DNA of 64,000 nucleotides from the NCBI GenBank assembly GCA_025331565.1, contig JAFREQ010000130.1, forward strand, positions 997,001 to 1,061,000, written 5' to 3'. The stretch's first letter is position 1. Each line of letters begins with the position of its first letter. A program made the translations under genes and the position numbers. Under the pieces are notes generated by a model. That model saw only the letters and a list, made by a program, of their open reading frames with translations. It was not told where the DNA came from and ran no database searches. Positions 12,550-24,330 of the stretch are shown in pieces. This stretch comes from Holacanthus passer. Taxonomy: Eukaryota; Chordata; Actinopteri; Pomacanthidae.

Positions 12550-13395
12550 TCATTGTCTTCCCATCTCCGGATATTCACGCTCTCTGAACACGCGGGCTGG
12601 CCCACCGTTATTACAATAGAGAGAGAGAGAAACCCCGGCACTCCCTTCATTCAATCCATCACCATAAAGCCGCGATGGCACACGCTGTACGTTCTGCACG
12701 GACCTTTTCACCATTTCCTTGGCATCATGACCGTAACCCAGAGGAAGCTCTCTCCTGCCATTATCATCCACTGATAGGCGCTGCCCATTTAAAATGCATC
12801 ATCACCATAACAGATAGGATGCCCTCTCTCTCACCATTACTACCAGCACACAGTGGTGGATAATAGGCTATCCGTTCCTGCAGTGCTATCGCCACGGTGC
12901 AGACTTTCCTTCCATTACCATAACACTTCTGTCATAATAAGCAGGGAGAGCCTTCCAGTCATGACCACAGCTCTCAGAGAGGAGGTCAGTCGTGTCAGAC
13001 TGTTTGCTCACACGCTGGTAATTGGGAGAAATAAGGCTGGGCGAGGAAATAGCGCTGGAGCTACCCTCTCTTTTCAGCGGTCGGCTGTTGAAGGCAGCGT
13101 TCTGCTGTGATCCAGCACCGCTGCTGAGATATTGGACATGTTTAAAAAGGCAAGGAAATAATAAGAGACGCGGGACGGACAGAGTGCAAGTTAATTTGGT
13201 TTGCACAATTGCAGCAGTTTGCACCATCTCATGATGCTCCATCACAATGGATATTTCCTCAGATACGGCTATTCTGCATCCTCTAATACCGTGACATGGG
13301 ATGAGGATTTCATCAATAAAATCCACTTCATTCATCTAATCCTCTTTCTTTTTCTGGGTTTGCCAGATTTAGTTTGACAGGTCTTGCATGACCGC

Positions 13396-13419
13396 TTTTT
13401 TTTTTTCTTTTTTTTTTTT
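13396..13419. repeat. oligo-T tract
   Basis: Twenty-four bases, all T except one C. Confidence 0.9.
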
Positions 13420-14499
13420 CCCAGAGACAAGCGCCAACCTAAAGACCCCTTCACTCTCTCAACAGACTGGAACTTCAAGGGGAAGAGTAAAACCGATGGC
13501 AGGGAGAGGGAGGGACAAGGGGGGGGTCCGGGCGACGCGCTCATTATTCAGGAAGACACTCGAGGCCACAGGAAATAGCACACTTCATTTTTCTTGTCAA
13601 ACTCCGGCTGGCTTAATGGCGTGTTCACAGCAAGCGGTGAGACAAAGGGATGGCGTGGCCGGGCCGAGACGTGGAGGGAGTGCCGATGGAGACGGAGGCC
13701 GTCATCACAGCAGCAGCTACCCCTTCTCAAACGTGGACCACCTGAGCTGCCGGAGCAGCTGAATGTGTAACAGCGGCAAATAAATATGTCCCACCTTTCA
13801 CAGAGCAAGTATAGTAGGGCTGGCTTTCAAAGAGGAAAATGAAATATGGTCTCAATTATACTCTAACTGTAGAGAGGCGCAGATGTTTCTATTGTTCCTC
13901 CCATTCCACATCCTCCTAAACCTTCCCTCATTATTGCCTTCATTACCGGTGCCATCGATAAGGCAGGCGGCCGCCAGCAAACCTGGATGTATCCACAACT
14001 CATCATCCAAACACCGATTAATCATCCTCCCGGCAATTACACACCTTCCACCACACCTTTCATTGATTTCAAACACAGCGAGGCTTTTTTCTATTTCGCT
14101 CATGCACCAGAGGCCGAGGCTACGGCGAACAGCAGGCCATGCAAAGCAATCTCCTCCTGCTCTATATATCCGCTGGACTGGAACTGTGTTTTGATCAGAG
14201 AGATGATGGGGCAGGTGTTTTGGTACAGCTTCATGTCAGCGAGAAGCCTCATTCCATTGCGTTCCAGTCTCCAGGCATGGCAGCGGGCTGTGGTGTCAGA
14301 CAGCCTCTTTTGTTCGACTCCTAATTGGGGTAATTTATTGTCCTAACAGGCGGAGCAGCTGTGGCTTTACAGCGTAGCACCAATTAAATCCAGATGCTGG
14401 AATGAAAAGATGGGGCCGAACGTGACTTGGGGACCAATCACTAATATTACCTCAGATCTCGGCGAGATGAATGTGACAAGCTGCGATGAGAGATTCTTC

Positions 14500-14650
14500 T
14501 CAACACATCGCTCTCCCACTGATATTGAAAATATGCAATTTTGATGAGGATTCATTAAAACAGTCACAACCAGATCTTAGGCAGACGTTATGCATAATTT
14601 CTAATAATGGATGCAATTATCTGCCAGATTAAACATTGAAACAAAAATCT
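14500..14650. promoter_or_regulatory. possible conserved non-coding element with POU/homeodomain-like motifs
   Basis: The stretch contains ATATGCAATTTT, TTATGCATAATTT (octamer-like) and GCAATTATCTG close together, with no simple repeat and no coding frame. Such motif clusters are common in vertebrate developmental enhancers. The function is inference. Confidence 0.2.
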
Positions 14651-17600
14651 GCGGGGACACCTGACAGCCTGATGCCAGAACTGTGACTGCAATGCACAAC
14701 AAAGCCGCTGGACTCTTGTTCTACTTTCAGTGTTGTTCAGGAGTTTTTCTCCCCCCATCACAAAATGGCTCTGACGGAGGATCAGGTGAATATGAGCGGA
14801 AGATCTGGGGAATATGGGGAGCAACTGAAAGAAATCAGGTCACTGTGAAGATTTCTCAAGGGCAGGGCTCACCTCGCCATACTGTGCTTGGCCCGCCTGC
14901 CTCTTCAGTCCGGGCTCTTTAGACGAAGAGCCCCGGGGACAGACACAAATGTGAGTAACACGAGGACGGAGGCAGCGCGAGGTCACCACCTCGGAGCCGC
15001 GGCTCGCAGAGACAGATCCACAGCGACTCCTTTGGCTTAAAACCCAAAGAGAGAAGAGGGGGAATAATGAGTCAATCCTGGCGAGGTTGTGCTTTTCATT
15101 TGTCTTCCCTGCGAAGTTTTAATGAAGTGTTTGTCCGCTCTGCCGCTGTTTACTCTGAATGGAAGGTGTTTGTTGATGTAATGCGCGCAGCTCCCGACAA
15201 GTTAAACATCTTAATGACTTTTGTATTGTGGTAATTTTTCCCCCATACCACGACACGCTGCTCTGAATCATCTATTTCATTTGAATTCCGTAAGTGCTGT
15301 TAATGTGTAGGAACTGAAGGAGAAGCAGGAAGCAGGAAAGAGAACAGCTCACACGGCTGCTGCTGCAGACATGAGTGGAAAAGCATATTGAAATATTAAA
15401 AATCTGCACAAACCTGAAAACTGACTGAGGGGAAATAAGGACAAAACTGCATCTTCTATTCTATATGTTATTATAGTTACGTGCCATAAAAAATCTTTTA
15501 TACTAAAAGAGTTGCACCAAAGCAAATTGGAAACAGTTATTATTATTATTTCACATTATTATTCACATTAATCAAAATATTACACAACATATAAATGTTT
15601 AGCCTTCCACCATCATCTGATTCATTAACATATAGAGGAAGGAAGTTACACCTTTTAACGAACACACTAGTCTTTAATTGTGTTTGCAAAAACCTTTGAG
15701 TGAAATGTTGAAACAAAGAACTAAGTTTTACTGATACATCATTCAGCATCAAAAAGACTGTCGTGCTCACAATACGGCAGCCAAAGGAGCAGATCAACAA
15801 AAACCTACAAGAATGGCATTAAATTAAAAAGTCAATTTTCCCTGTTCACACTCCAAATGCCTCCTCTCTGCTCTCAAATGCAGAATTTAAACTTTTCTCT
15901 AATGGACCCGACTGTGATCAGTGATCAGCGTAATCATTCAGACAAGCTAAATTCCCCTCGAGGGCAAAGTGTCAAATATGCAGAAAAATCAGCAGTGACA
16001 ATTAGTCCAACACTGAAGAGAGTTCGACGCTGCATACGAGAGAATATACTCAAGATCGTCAGATGATACGTTACCTTCTGCGAGTCCTGTGACACAGAGT
16101 CTTCATATAACACATGAAGGAGGTAAAGAGCGGTCGTGTGACACAGCAGCAGTCGGACTGACGGGCGAAGCTCTTCACTTTGCTTGAACGATGCCTCCTC
16201 TCCAGATGAAGGATGGAAGGAGCTGATGGATTTGTACATCTCTGTAGCGCCTTCCTCTCTTACAATTCACCCTCGGCACGGAGCTCTTCCGAATCCCATT
16301 ACGTCCCTCGTTGTGCGACCGACTTCGAACCTCGAAGACAATATAAAATACCTGTTTGCTGTGGCCTCGCCAGCGGTGGCTCCGGCCCTCTCGCTCTCTC
16401 AGAAGAAGAAGTCGAAGTCTGTTGAGCAAAGAGCCGTGAGCGGCCCGACCGGATGGCAGGAGACCTCGGTGCTTTATGAGGATAAAGTGCTCTGACCCAA
16501 TTAGCTGTCTTTGTTAAATAAAACTCCACTGGCCCTCATTTAAACCGCCACGTCCCCCCCCTCCTCCCCCTGCTTGTGTTTTTACAGTACAAAGTGATTA
16601 CAGATTTAATTAGCTGAAGACCTTGCTTCGGGGAGACTCCTAAATCCATATTGATATTTCTGCAGAGTTCGGAGATAGAGGCCTCGGCCCTGTGATGATG
16701 ACTTACAAGGGAGGCTGCGCAAAAAAAAATATAATGAAAAGATGATTTGCAACTTTTAGCCGCTCCTGTTTATTTTGTCCCCCGAGGCTAATCATTCTGT
16801 TGCAGGATGATGCTGAGAATTATGCAGAGAGCGAGAAGCTGATCGATGCTGTCTCGCTGCCAGAGTCTTGGATGTAAACAGGCCTGCTGTCAAGATAGCA
16901 GCTTTTCTTGTTTTGACATGTGAGGATGCTCGACTGCTAAGCTGCTGAAATTTATTAACCGTCTGCTCACCTTAAGTCCATGTTTGCTAAAATCTGGACG
17001 ACTTGGTGAGAATCGAAGCGTCCCCACCTTCCTTTTCTCTACACAACAATGCTGATGAGGATCTTAGTTAGGCAACACTTAAAAATAAAAAGATCATGAT
17101 TGTGGTTAATAAAGGCTCCAATCATCATCAATAGTGACGTAATTGATAAGCATTGGCTGATGCATGTGAAGTAAACATCACGACAAACCATGAGAATAAC
17201 CATGAATTCCTCTTCTCATAGGAAATGATTTTTGTTGTGATGCGTGTTGGATTTCTGGGCCTGTTTTGGTTCATGATTGTGTCCTTTTCTTGTTTCCAGG
17301 GATACTAATCCAAATTTAGACAAGAGAAAGTTATGTAAAAAATATTTCCAGTGCAGCTACAATGGAGTTTGAAACAGAAATTGTTCCTAAAACTGTCATG
17401 TTTCGGTGTCAAGGAAGGGTCAAAGAATTCGTTCTCGAGCCACCGTCATCCGCCGAAGGAGAAATCGACAGCAGGAGAGGCAGCGCTTACTATTCAGAAG
17501 TCAAACTCTGTTTTTTGATACTATTGCTATTAGCACAACATTTTCTCAAACATGAAATCCAGCTGGGTGCATTAAGCCCAGCTGAGTTCTCGGAGGGACG

Positions 17601-18112
17601 CCGAGCCACATACTGGGAAACGTCACGTAAAGCAGCCGAGGTTGACTTTTCCATTAATTTCAAATTTAGAATGAGAGCGTTCCCATTATAACAGGACGAG
17701 AGGGATCTTAAAGAGAGGACTGCAAAGTGCCAGTTTTAGCATGAAAGCCTTCAACTGAACGGTAATGAAAGCTCAAATTAAGGCTTTTCAGCCAACATGT
17801 TCCAGTGGATATATAATTTTTCTTTTTTTCAACATCCCGCTCTCTTCGGTACGAGGACGTCGAGTCGGTGTGCTGCCGCTTCCTTTTCATCATCACTGTA
17901 CTGAGCATACAGTACGGCAGACCGGGGGAGCTGCGAGGTAACGGAGCAGGAGGAGAGGAAATGAAAATGAGGGTGGAGAGCGTGGAGGTGTCAGAGCGGC
18001 TCGTCAAACTCCCGGCACGTACTATGAATATTTCACCACTGACACACAGCAGCTTCTCGGCTGCACCCCTGGAGACAGACAGAGACAGGAAAACAGAGAC
18101 AAATAGATTCTG

Positions 18113-18162
18113 TAGATAGATAGATAGATAGATAGAGATAGATGGATAGATGGATGGATAGA
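18113..18162. repeat. GATA/GATG tetranucleotide microsatellite
   Basis: A (TAGA)n run that degenerates into GATGGATA-type units. Confidence 0.95.
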
Positions 18163-18589
18163 ACCCCCACCCCCTCCTCCACCCCACATGGAAACCTGTC
18201 TCAGGCTTCATGTCGGAGCCCTATATTTCTGGAGGCGGGCCGGGCTGACAGGAGGAGCTCTCCACAGCTGACGGCGCTGCCTTCCAGCTACAACAGGGGC
18301 TCACCCACATCACACCGACAGGCAACGCCCAGGACGGACTCACGACAGGACGCCCTCAAACACACCACCCACCCACTAATGCAAATGACATGAACGTGGG
18401 TTAGAGAATTAAGAGCAAACAAGACTCCACAGCTGTGGCGGCTCTGAGAGGACACACCACTGAGGCTGATGGAGATGTAGTTAGTTTTCCAGCTGCTTTG
18501 TCATTAAAGAGAATTGGAGGAATTGAAATTTTGAGGTGATGATGGCACGAGATGCTTATTACTACAATTCATCCTGAGGTGAGCATGAA

Positions 18590-19015
18590 TGTCTCGTCTA
18601 CGTTTCATTGCAATCCATCAAATAGTTGTTGAGGAATTTTATTCTAAATGACAAATTCAGTCTTGAGAAAACGTCAGGGGATCAACACGAGTCAGGATTA
18701 ATTTTCAGGGAACCACAAATGTATAAATTTCGTCACATCGATGTTGAGATATTTCCCTGGATAAGCGACAATGTCGACCTGCAGGTGGCACTAGATAAGA
18801 AGTGAGATTGACACAGTCATGTCACGGCATCATGGATATCTGTGGTAATGTTTCATTGAAAACAAAAAAATATCAACCTCATGTTGGTGCTGGAGGAAAA
18901 TCAGGGGATCATCAAAGTCAGGATTAACTGACCTTGAATGTCTGAACCAAAAGTGGCAATCCATTCAATAGTTGTTGAGATATATCAACCTGGACCAAAG
19001 CAAAGTAGACAAAGT
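18590..19015. repeat. decayed internally repetitive teleost interspersed element
   Basis: Two related blocks share the phrases GTCAGGGGATCA...AGTCAGGATTAA (18676 and 18902) and CAATCCAT(C/T)AATAGTTGTTGAG (18610 and 18957). They also share GATATTTC/GATATATC and a CAACCT...GGTG(C)T phrase. This vocabulary is a very common dispersed repeat of percomorph fish genomes that I recognise by its wording; I do not know its formal class. The copy is diverged, and the interval between repeated phrases varies (about 226 and 347 bases), so blocks have been lost or rearranged. It has no coding capacity. Confidence 0.65.
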
Positions 19016-22000
19016 CATCCGTCACAGACCCACAATTACTGAGATAATCTCCCTGCAGTCGTCGGACGGCTCCACCTCTCCGGACAGACGCAATCACAAA
19101 GCAAAGACTGTACCTGTTCACATTGTCATTCAAGCAACAGACATAATTTCATGTTCATTTTTCTTCAAACAGAATCTTGTCGTTATAAAAACAATTTTGA
19201 AGCAAAGAGGCAAGAAAATGCTTCTCTCTCTTTTGTGAATCCTCAAGAATCGCCACAGCACAGTGTTAATTTCTAACCTCAGACCGAACTCCTGGAATTC
19301 AACTTCATGAATTTCACGTTGACATGTATGATGGACTTGCTTTTAGTTTTCAGAGGCTCTGAATGTTCCCTTTGTCTCCGACACGACTGCACCTGCTTCA
19401 AAAACACAGTCGACTGTCCGAAGCTCGTGTCTCGATAAACAGAGGGTCGCATTTTGGCAGCTTCGCGTTAAGCGCTGTTATGATTTAAAGATCGCCGTGT
19501 TGCACTGATCAATACGTCGGCATCAGATGAGCCGAGGTTTACGGGGGCAGGGAGGACGGCCGCCACGGCTGTAAATCTGACCGGGAGCACTTACTTCCAC
19601 TGCGTATCCTGTGGGCCATTATTGGTGGGTGTGCTCACACATCAAAGTGGCAGGGGTCTTCCAGGCTAAAAAGGAATAAGAAACAAAGGGCCATTAAATC
19701 ACAGCGAGAGACGCCGCTCTGAGCAACACACACGTGAACACGCTTAAACACTGCAATGCGAGGAGAGTTTAGGCTCCAAAGATAGAGCGGGGAGGGGAGG
19801 GAGAGAGAGGCAGTGCGACATTGATTTTCCCCCTCTGAAGTGCCAGTTCATCATTCTGCGAGACACACTCTATCGATCCCACGCCTTTAGTTTGTTTGTA
19901 ATTTTGGGGGCTCAAAACCGTTCACAAAGATAGATCCTCTTATATGCCACTTGCCTCCCAGATGAAGAATGGAGGGATCAAAGGATGTGCGGAGATGACC
20001 TCATTTTGCTAGGTGCTCCTCACTCAGTTGGTTTTTGTGGCGGACGGATGTGGAAAGAATCCAATCGTCTGAGTGTTTATTTATAATAATACAAAGCCAT
20101 AAGTTACCTTCTCTGCTTTAATCACACTCTAAGACTCCAGTCATTGTTTTATGAATGTCAAGTGCATCTGTATTAGTAGGTTTTAAAGGCAACACAAGCG
20201 GAGATCCGTAAAACCCTGATTTTATCACGTTGGATAATAATCTCATCAACATTAGATCTTCTTTTCATTTCTTCTTCTCTTCTCTGATATAAAGACTCAG
20301 ACTGGTTGGGTTACATCACATTACTGGACATAGGAGTTCATCCTTCGAGCAGTTACCTCCGGCTGCCAGCTGCCATCACGGAAGCAAGTTTGCAAGTGCA
20401 AGTTTTAACTCAATGCCCCTCAGAAAGCTCTTTATTGAATCACGTTTTGTTGCTTCCCAGAGCTCTTTCATGCCGATAATCTCAACAAACATGCAATCAT
20501 AAGTGGAGCTTTTGTAAAGGATGCAACTATGAAATCCAGACCATCGCTTATGAAAACATTTCACTCAAAACTGAAAGTCCTCGTTATGTAGAAAACTTGC
20601 GCACGAACATTTACAGTAAGTACAGAAGGTCAAAAAACATACAGTGGTTTCTTGCCATTGTCTCGAGAGAAAACAAATACTTCATCAAACCATAAAGAAT
20701 AAAAAACTACAAAAATAAGATAGTAAACATAAGAGTTTTGCTCTGTTAAATGGAGCCTTGAGTTTTATTTAGTTGTACTTTAGTTGTGTATTTTTTTCAG
20801 GGTGGATTTCACATGTTTCATTGGGATAAATCCTTCTCTCCAGGAGCGAGCAGAGAGGGTTTTTCCTGCCAACATTATGTTGGTAGGAGCCTATTCATCA
20901 CAGCCCGTTTCCCTCTGTGACCTCCATAGCTTCCAGGAAAATTCTCAACCTGAGAGACAACCACCCACATATGGCCTTACCTTAACATCTCATCTGCATT
21001 TTATCATACCCCCACTCCCCCTCGTATTCAGAGCAACGGAGAGCTATCACCTCAGAATACCTACAGAGATCCCGGGAGAATAAATGAAGGTCATCATAGT
21101 AGAGCACACAATACAGCGACTGCAGGAAAACATCCTTTAACCGGGCTTGTTCAGCACCGTTCGACGAACGGCATGAAACAAACAAACAGAAACACCCACT
21201 CACACTCACGAAAAGGACAAAATGTCTGAAGCAAAATATCATTCTCACATCTTAATGTTCTTTTTTACTCGTGTTCAAAGTCATGTTTTTGAGGATTTTT
21301 GAGATCAAAATAAAATAATTCAAACATAAAAATGAAATAAGATATGAGCATATTTTTTTTGGCTTGAATGCAACTTGTTTCCTTTATAAAACCAAAAACC
21401 TTAGCATACATTATACATTACCCCAAAAAATCATTTATTTCAATTTTCTGGCGCAATCAGTCAATTCAATACCCAAAGAATCTTATCAGCTGAAATGAGT
21501 GACTTTGTTCAGTTGGTGAGGATTTTTTTGAAGCAGCCACAAAGAAAAAACAGGTTTCTTTTTAGAAAGAAATCATCAGAATCACAATCAGTAGTTTTAA
21601 GCTGGTCACGGTGATTGACTACCACTAAATATTTAAACCCTCTAACCAAACACTACAGCAACTCAATTCATCCTGATCTGCACACATTCGAGATGGGTGA
21701 CTAATCAATCACGGTGCGCAGTGATTGGTTGCAACATAAGCCTGAAGATTCTTGGGATTTAGTGGCACATGTTCGAGAGCTACTGTTTAAACGGGAGAAA
21801 ATAAATCCATCTGCTGCTTTCTACTGCGCAAGATTTCCACTCAGTGTTCGGGGTTTGTTGTCTGGATGCAGCATGTAGGTTCAGAGTCAACACACAAACT
21901 ATGTCAGAACTCTCTCTCATCACCTCAGCGTCTCTGTCTGCAGACGTCCTTGCAAATTGGCTCATCAAAAAATTAAAACGATATAGCCATAAAAAGAGGA

Positions 22001-23890
22001 TCTGTCAGACACAGGATAAGTGCCAGTTGTACAGAACCCTGAGACGCCGTGTGGATACTGAGGCGAACGGTTCTGACAGTTTTGCTGTAATGAACCTCCA
22101 TCCTCGCACTGAAAAGAACAGCAGCGAAATGACTGACAGCCCAGACGCTCTGGGTGGAGGTCATCCATGTGAACCCAGTGCCGTGTCTTCCAGATGCTCT
22201 TGCCATATTTGCAGCCTACAGGCAGTCTATCTGGGGTACTTCTTCATTTCTTTACTCCCCAGGTTTTTAAAATGTCATTTATGTCTAATGGCTCTGCTCA
22301 TTAGCTGCATCTGAAAAACACACTCTGGTCATTACCAGCTACATTTGCAGTCAGGCTTCACGCCGAATTCTCTTGTTTGAGTCATCCGTCACAGCCCCGT
22401 TCCTTGGCAGTTGGCGCCACAAATGACGCAAAACGCAAATCTTCTAATTATCTGCAACTATCTTTATCTGCTTACATTTGCTAGTGAATGTGTTTTGACA
22501 AGGCTGCTTTATCAGTGTAGCGAGAAACCCGATCTGAAACAACATCCATCATGTCGAGGCTGCCAAGGCCACATGGGGGACTACACAGGCAGCGGCGCGC
22601 TAAGAATCGCACTGTACCTTGGTGCGATCCTCTTGTGTACAGGCAAAGTGGGAGAAGGGAGAGCTGTGCATGACTGGGACTGCGACGGAGACAATAGCAC
22701 TCAATTCTCTTTCATTATTTACTTGTAGCGCTGTCAGATATGGACGAAGTTACACGAAGAATTTGGTATGCTGAGAAAGAATGTCTACAGAAAAGCCCCT
22801 CGGTGTCAAGAGGATCAAAAGTTCATTCAAGAACCAAGAGATCCACTTTTGTCGATGTCAGGTCAACGTGGAACAGAAGCACAGCTGTTTCTGCCGGCAA
22901 AATAAATAACTGCTTTGGAATCACAGTGCCACACTTTCACATTCTGCATATTTCTTCAGAGGAGCGTTGTGTGGGTGTGCAACAGCCTGTCTGAGTAAGA
23001 AATGGGGCGGGGGGGTGGCTATCCTTTGTCAACTGCTCAGTGCCATTTAATGGCCTGTAAACCCCTTTGCTGGAGAAAGAACAGGCAATTAGCATACTGA
23101 GTGGATTACAAGATTGCTCTGACTCCTGGATTAATGTGTGCACTTAATCTTCTCTTTGCTAAGCGATTCTTGGATATACAGCTTTTCAACGGGTACAAAT
23201 TTCCCACCTTCCGAACACAACATGAGAAGGGATTTCTTCCATGATGGCATCAAACTGAAGCACAGTTACTTTCTGTGTTGTCAGGCTGAATTGTGAATCA
23301 ACACAGGCCTTTTGAGAGATTTTGATCGTTTTTGTTCTCAAATGTGCTGGACCAAAACACGACAAGCATGACCATAGTAAATACCAATCGTTGGCACGCG
23401 AGAGGGAGATGCTCTAAGCCTCCACAGGACATGTTTGAACCCTAATGGGCCACTCCTGCGCTAAAGTTTTGCCCAAATGTCACATCGGAGGGAAAGCTAA
23501 GCGGTGATTCAGACTGAAAACAGCCCTGCATTAAAATAACACGGGCGGCTGTGTTGGTCCCAGTTAGACAATGAAATATGATCCAGGACTCCAAGTCTGG
23601 TTGGAGTAACAGATTAATCCACTTAAGGGCTTATCAGGCACCAAAACGCTGCACAGTGGTTTGTATCATGGTGGCAACTGTTTTATCTTTCATGGAGGTA
23701 ATCAGCAGAAATACTAAAGCGATCTGCCGGGAATGTGCGCCTACATGTATTCGATTGGACGATGTCGCATTGCAGCAAAAGTCAAGCCTGGTTCAAACCT
23801 TTTGCTGGACGACACCCTGGTATTTTTATGGAGCCCAACGTTGGCTGGGTCGCTGGATTGGCTCCATTCAAATGAACGAGAGGACTGCTA
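19016..23890. other. non-coding stretch, no gene recognised
   Basis: Unique sequence. On the minus strand, 19595-19665 is bounded by a very good acceptor (TTCTTATTCCTTTTTAG) and donor (GGAA|GTAAGT), but all three frames contain stops, so it could only be a noncoding or terminal exon. The 157-codon open frame at 21844-22314 (+) has no recognisable domain, and one or two of that length are expected by chance. An AT-rich part at 21250-21450 holds no identifiable repeat. Confidence 0.5.
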
Positions 23891-23899
23891 AGTCTTTGT

Positions 23900-24330
23900 G
23901 AACACAGCGCAAGTGGCCCAAGTGCCCCCCAAGTGCCTCTCTGGTCCGGCTGAGTGCCCCTCCAAGTGCTCTTTGTTTTGGCCCAATTGCCCCTGTGAGT
24001 GTCCCGAGTTCCCCTGTCGTGCCCCTCTCGGTGTTTTATAGGGGCGGTGGGCCACCTCGCCTGAAATAAAAACCACTTCAACCAGCATCATAAAATGTTT
24101 TGTCTTTTAACAAATTAAATATTAATCATCAGGGGAAATGAGCAGAATTTCCACTTCTAACAGCAAATGTCATATATCTAATGATTGTGGTTATTGTTTA
24201 GGCCCTAATCTACAAACTGAATTTATCACGAGACAACACGTTTCACAATCTTGGTGGCGAACCTCCTGGGGCACACTCCGCATTTGGTTGCCCCTCTGGT
24301 TCAATTAGGTGCTCTTCTGGTCTGACCTTC
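23900..24330. repeat. short-period GC-rich imperfect repeat flanking an AT-rich core
   Basis: From about 23908 to 24030 the phrase CAAGTGCCCC(T) and variants (GAGTGCCCCTC, AATTGCCCCTG, GAGTTCCCCTG) recur roughly every 12-25 bases. Related phrases (GGTTGCCCCTCTGG, GGTGCTCTTCTGG) come back at about 24285-24325, after about 230 bases of AT-rich sequence. On the minus strand this gives a glycine/threonine-rich open frame, but the periodicity explains it. It looks like an interspersed element or a decayed minisatellite; I cannot name it. Confidence 0.45.

Larger units (their letters stand above)
11920..18500. other. non-coding stretch with microsatellites
   Basis: No gene recognised. It holds (CA)n tracts at 12117-12144 and 12513-12546, an oligo-T tract at 13396-13419 and GATA-type repeats at 18113-18162. 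A stretch at 14500-14650 with octamer-like and TAAT motifs is listed separately. Open frames of 100-167 codons occur here but carry no domains or exon signals, and their number is about what chance gives. Confidence 0.5.

Noticed and set aside
21844..22314. Open frame of 157 codons (+) in complex sequence
   Set aside because: With roughly 5% stop codons in six frames, one or two frames this long are expected by chance in 64 kb. No domain, signal or family resemblance is visible.
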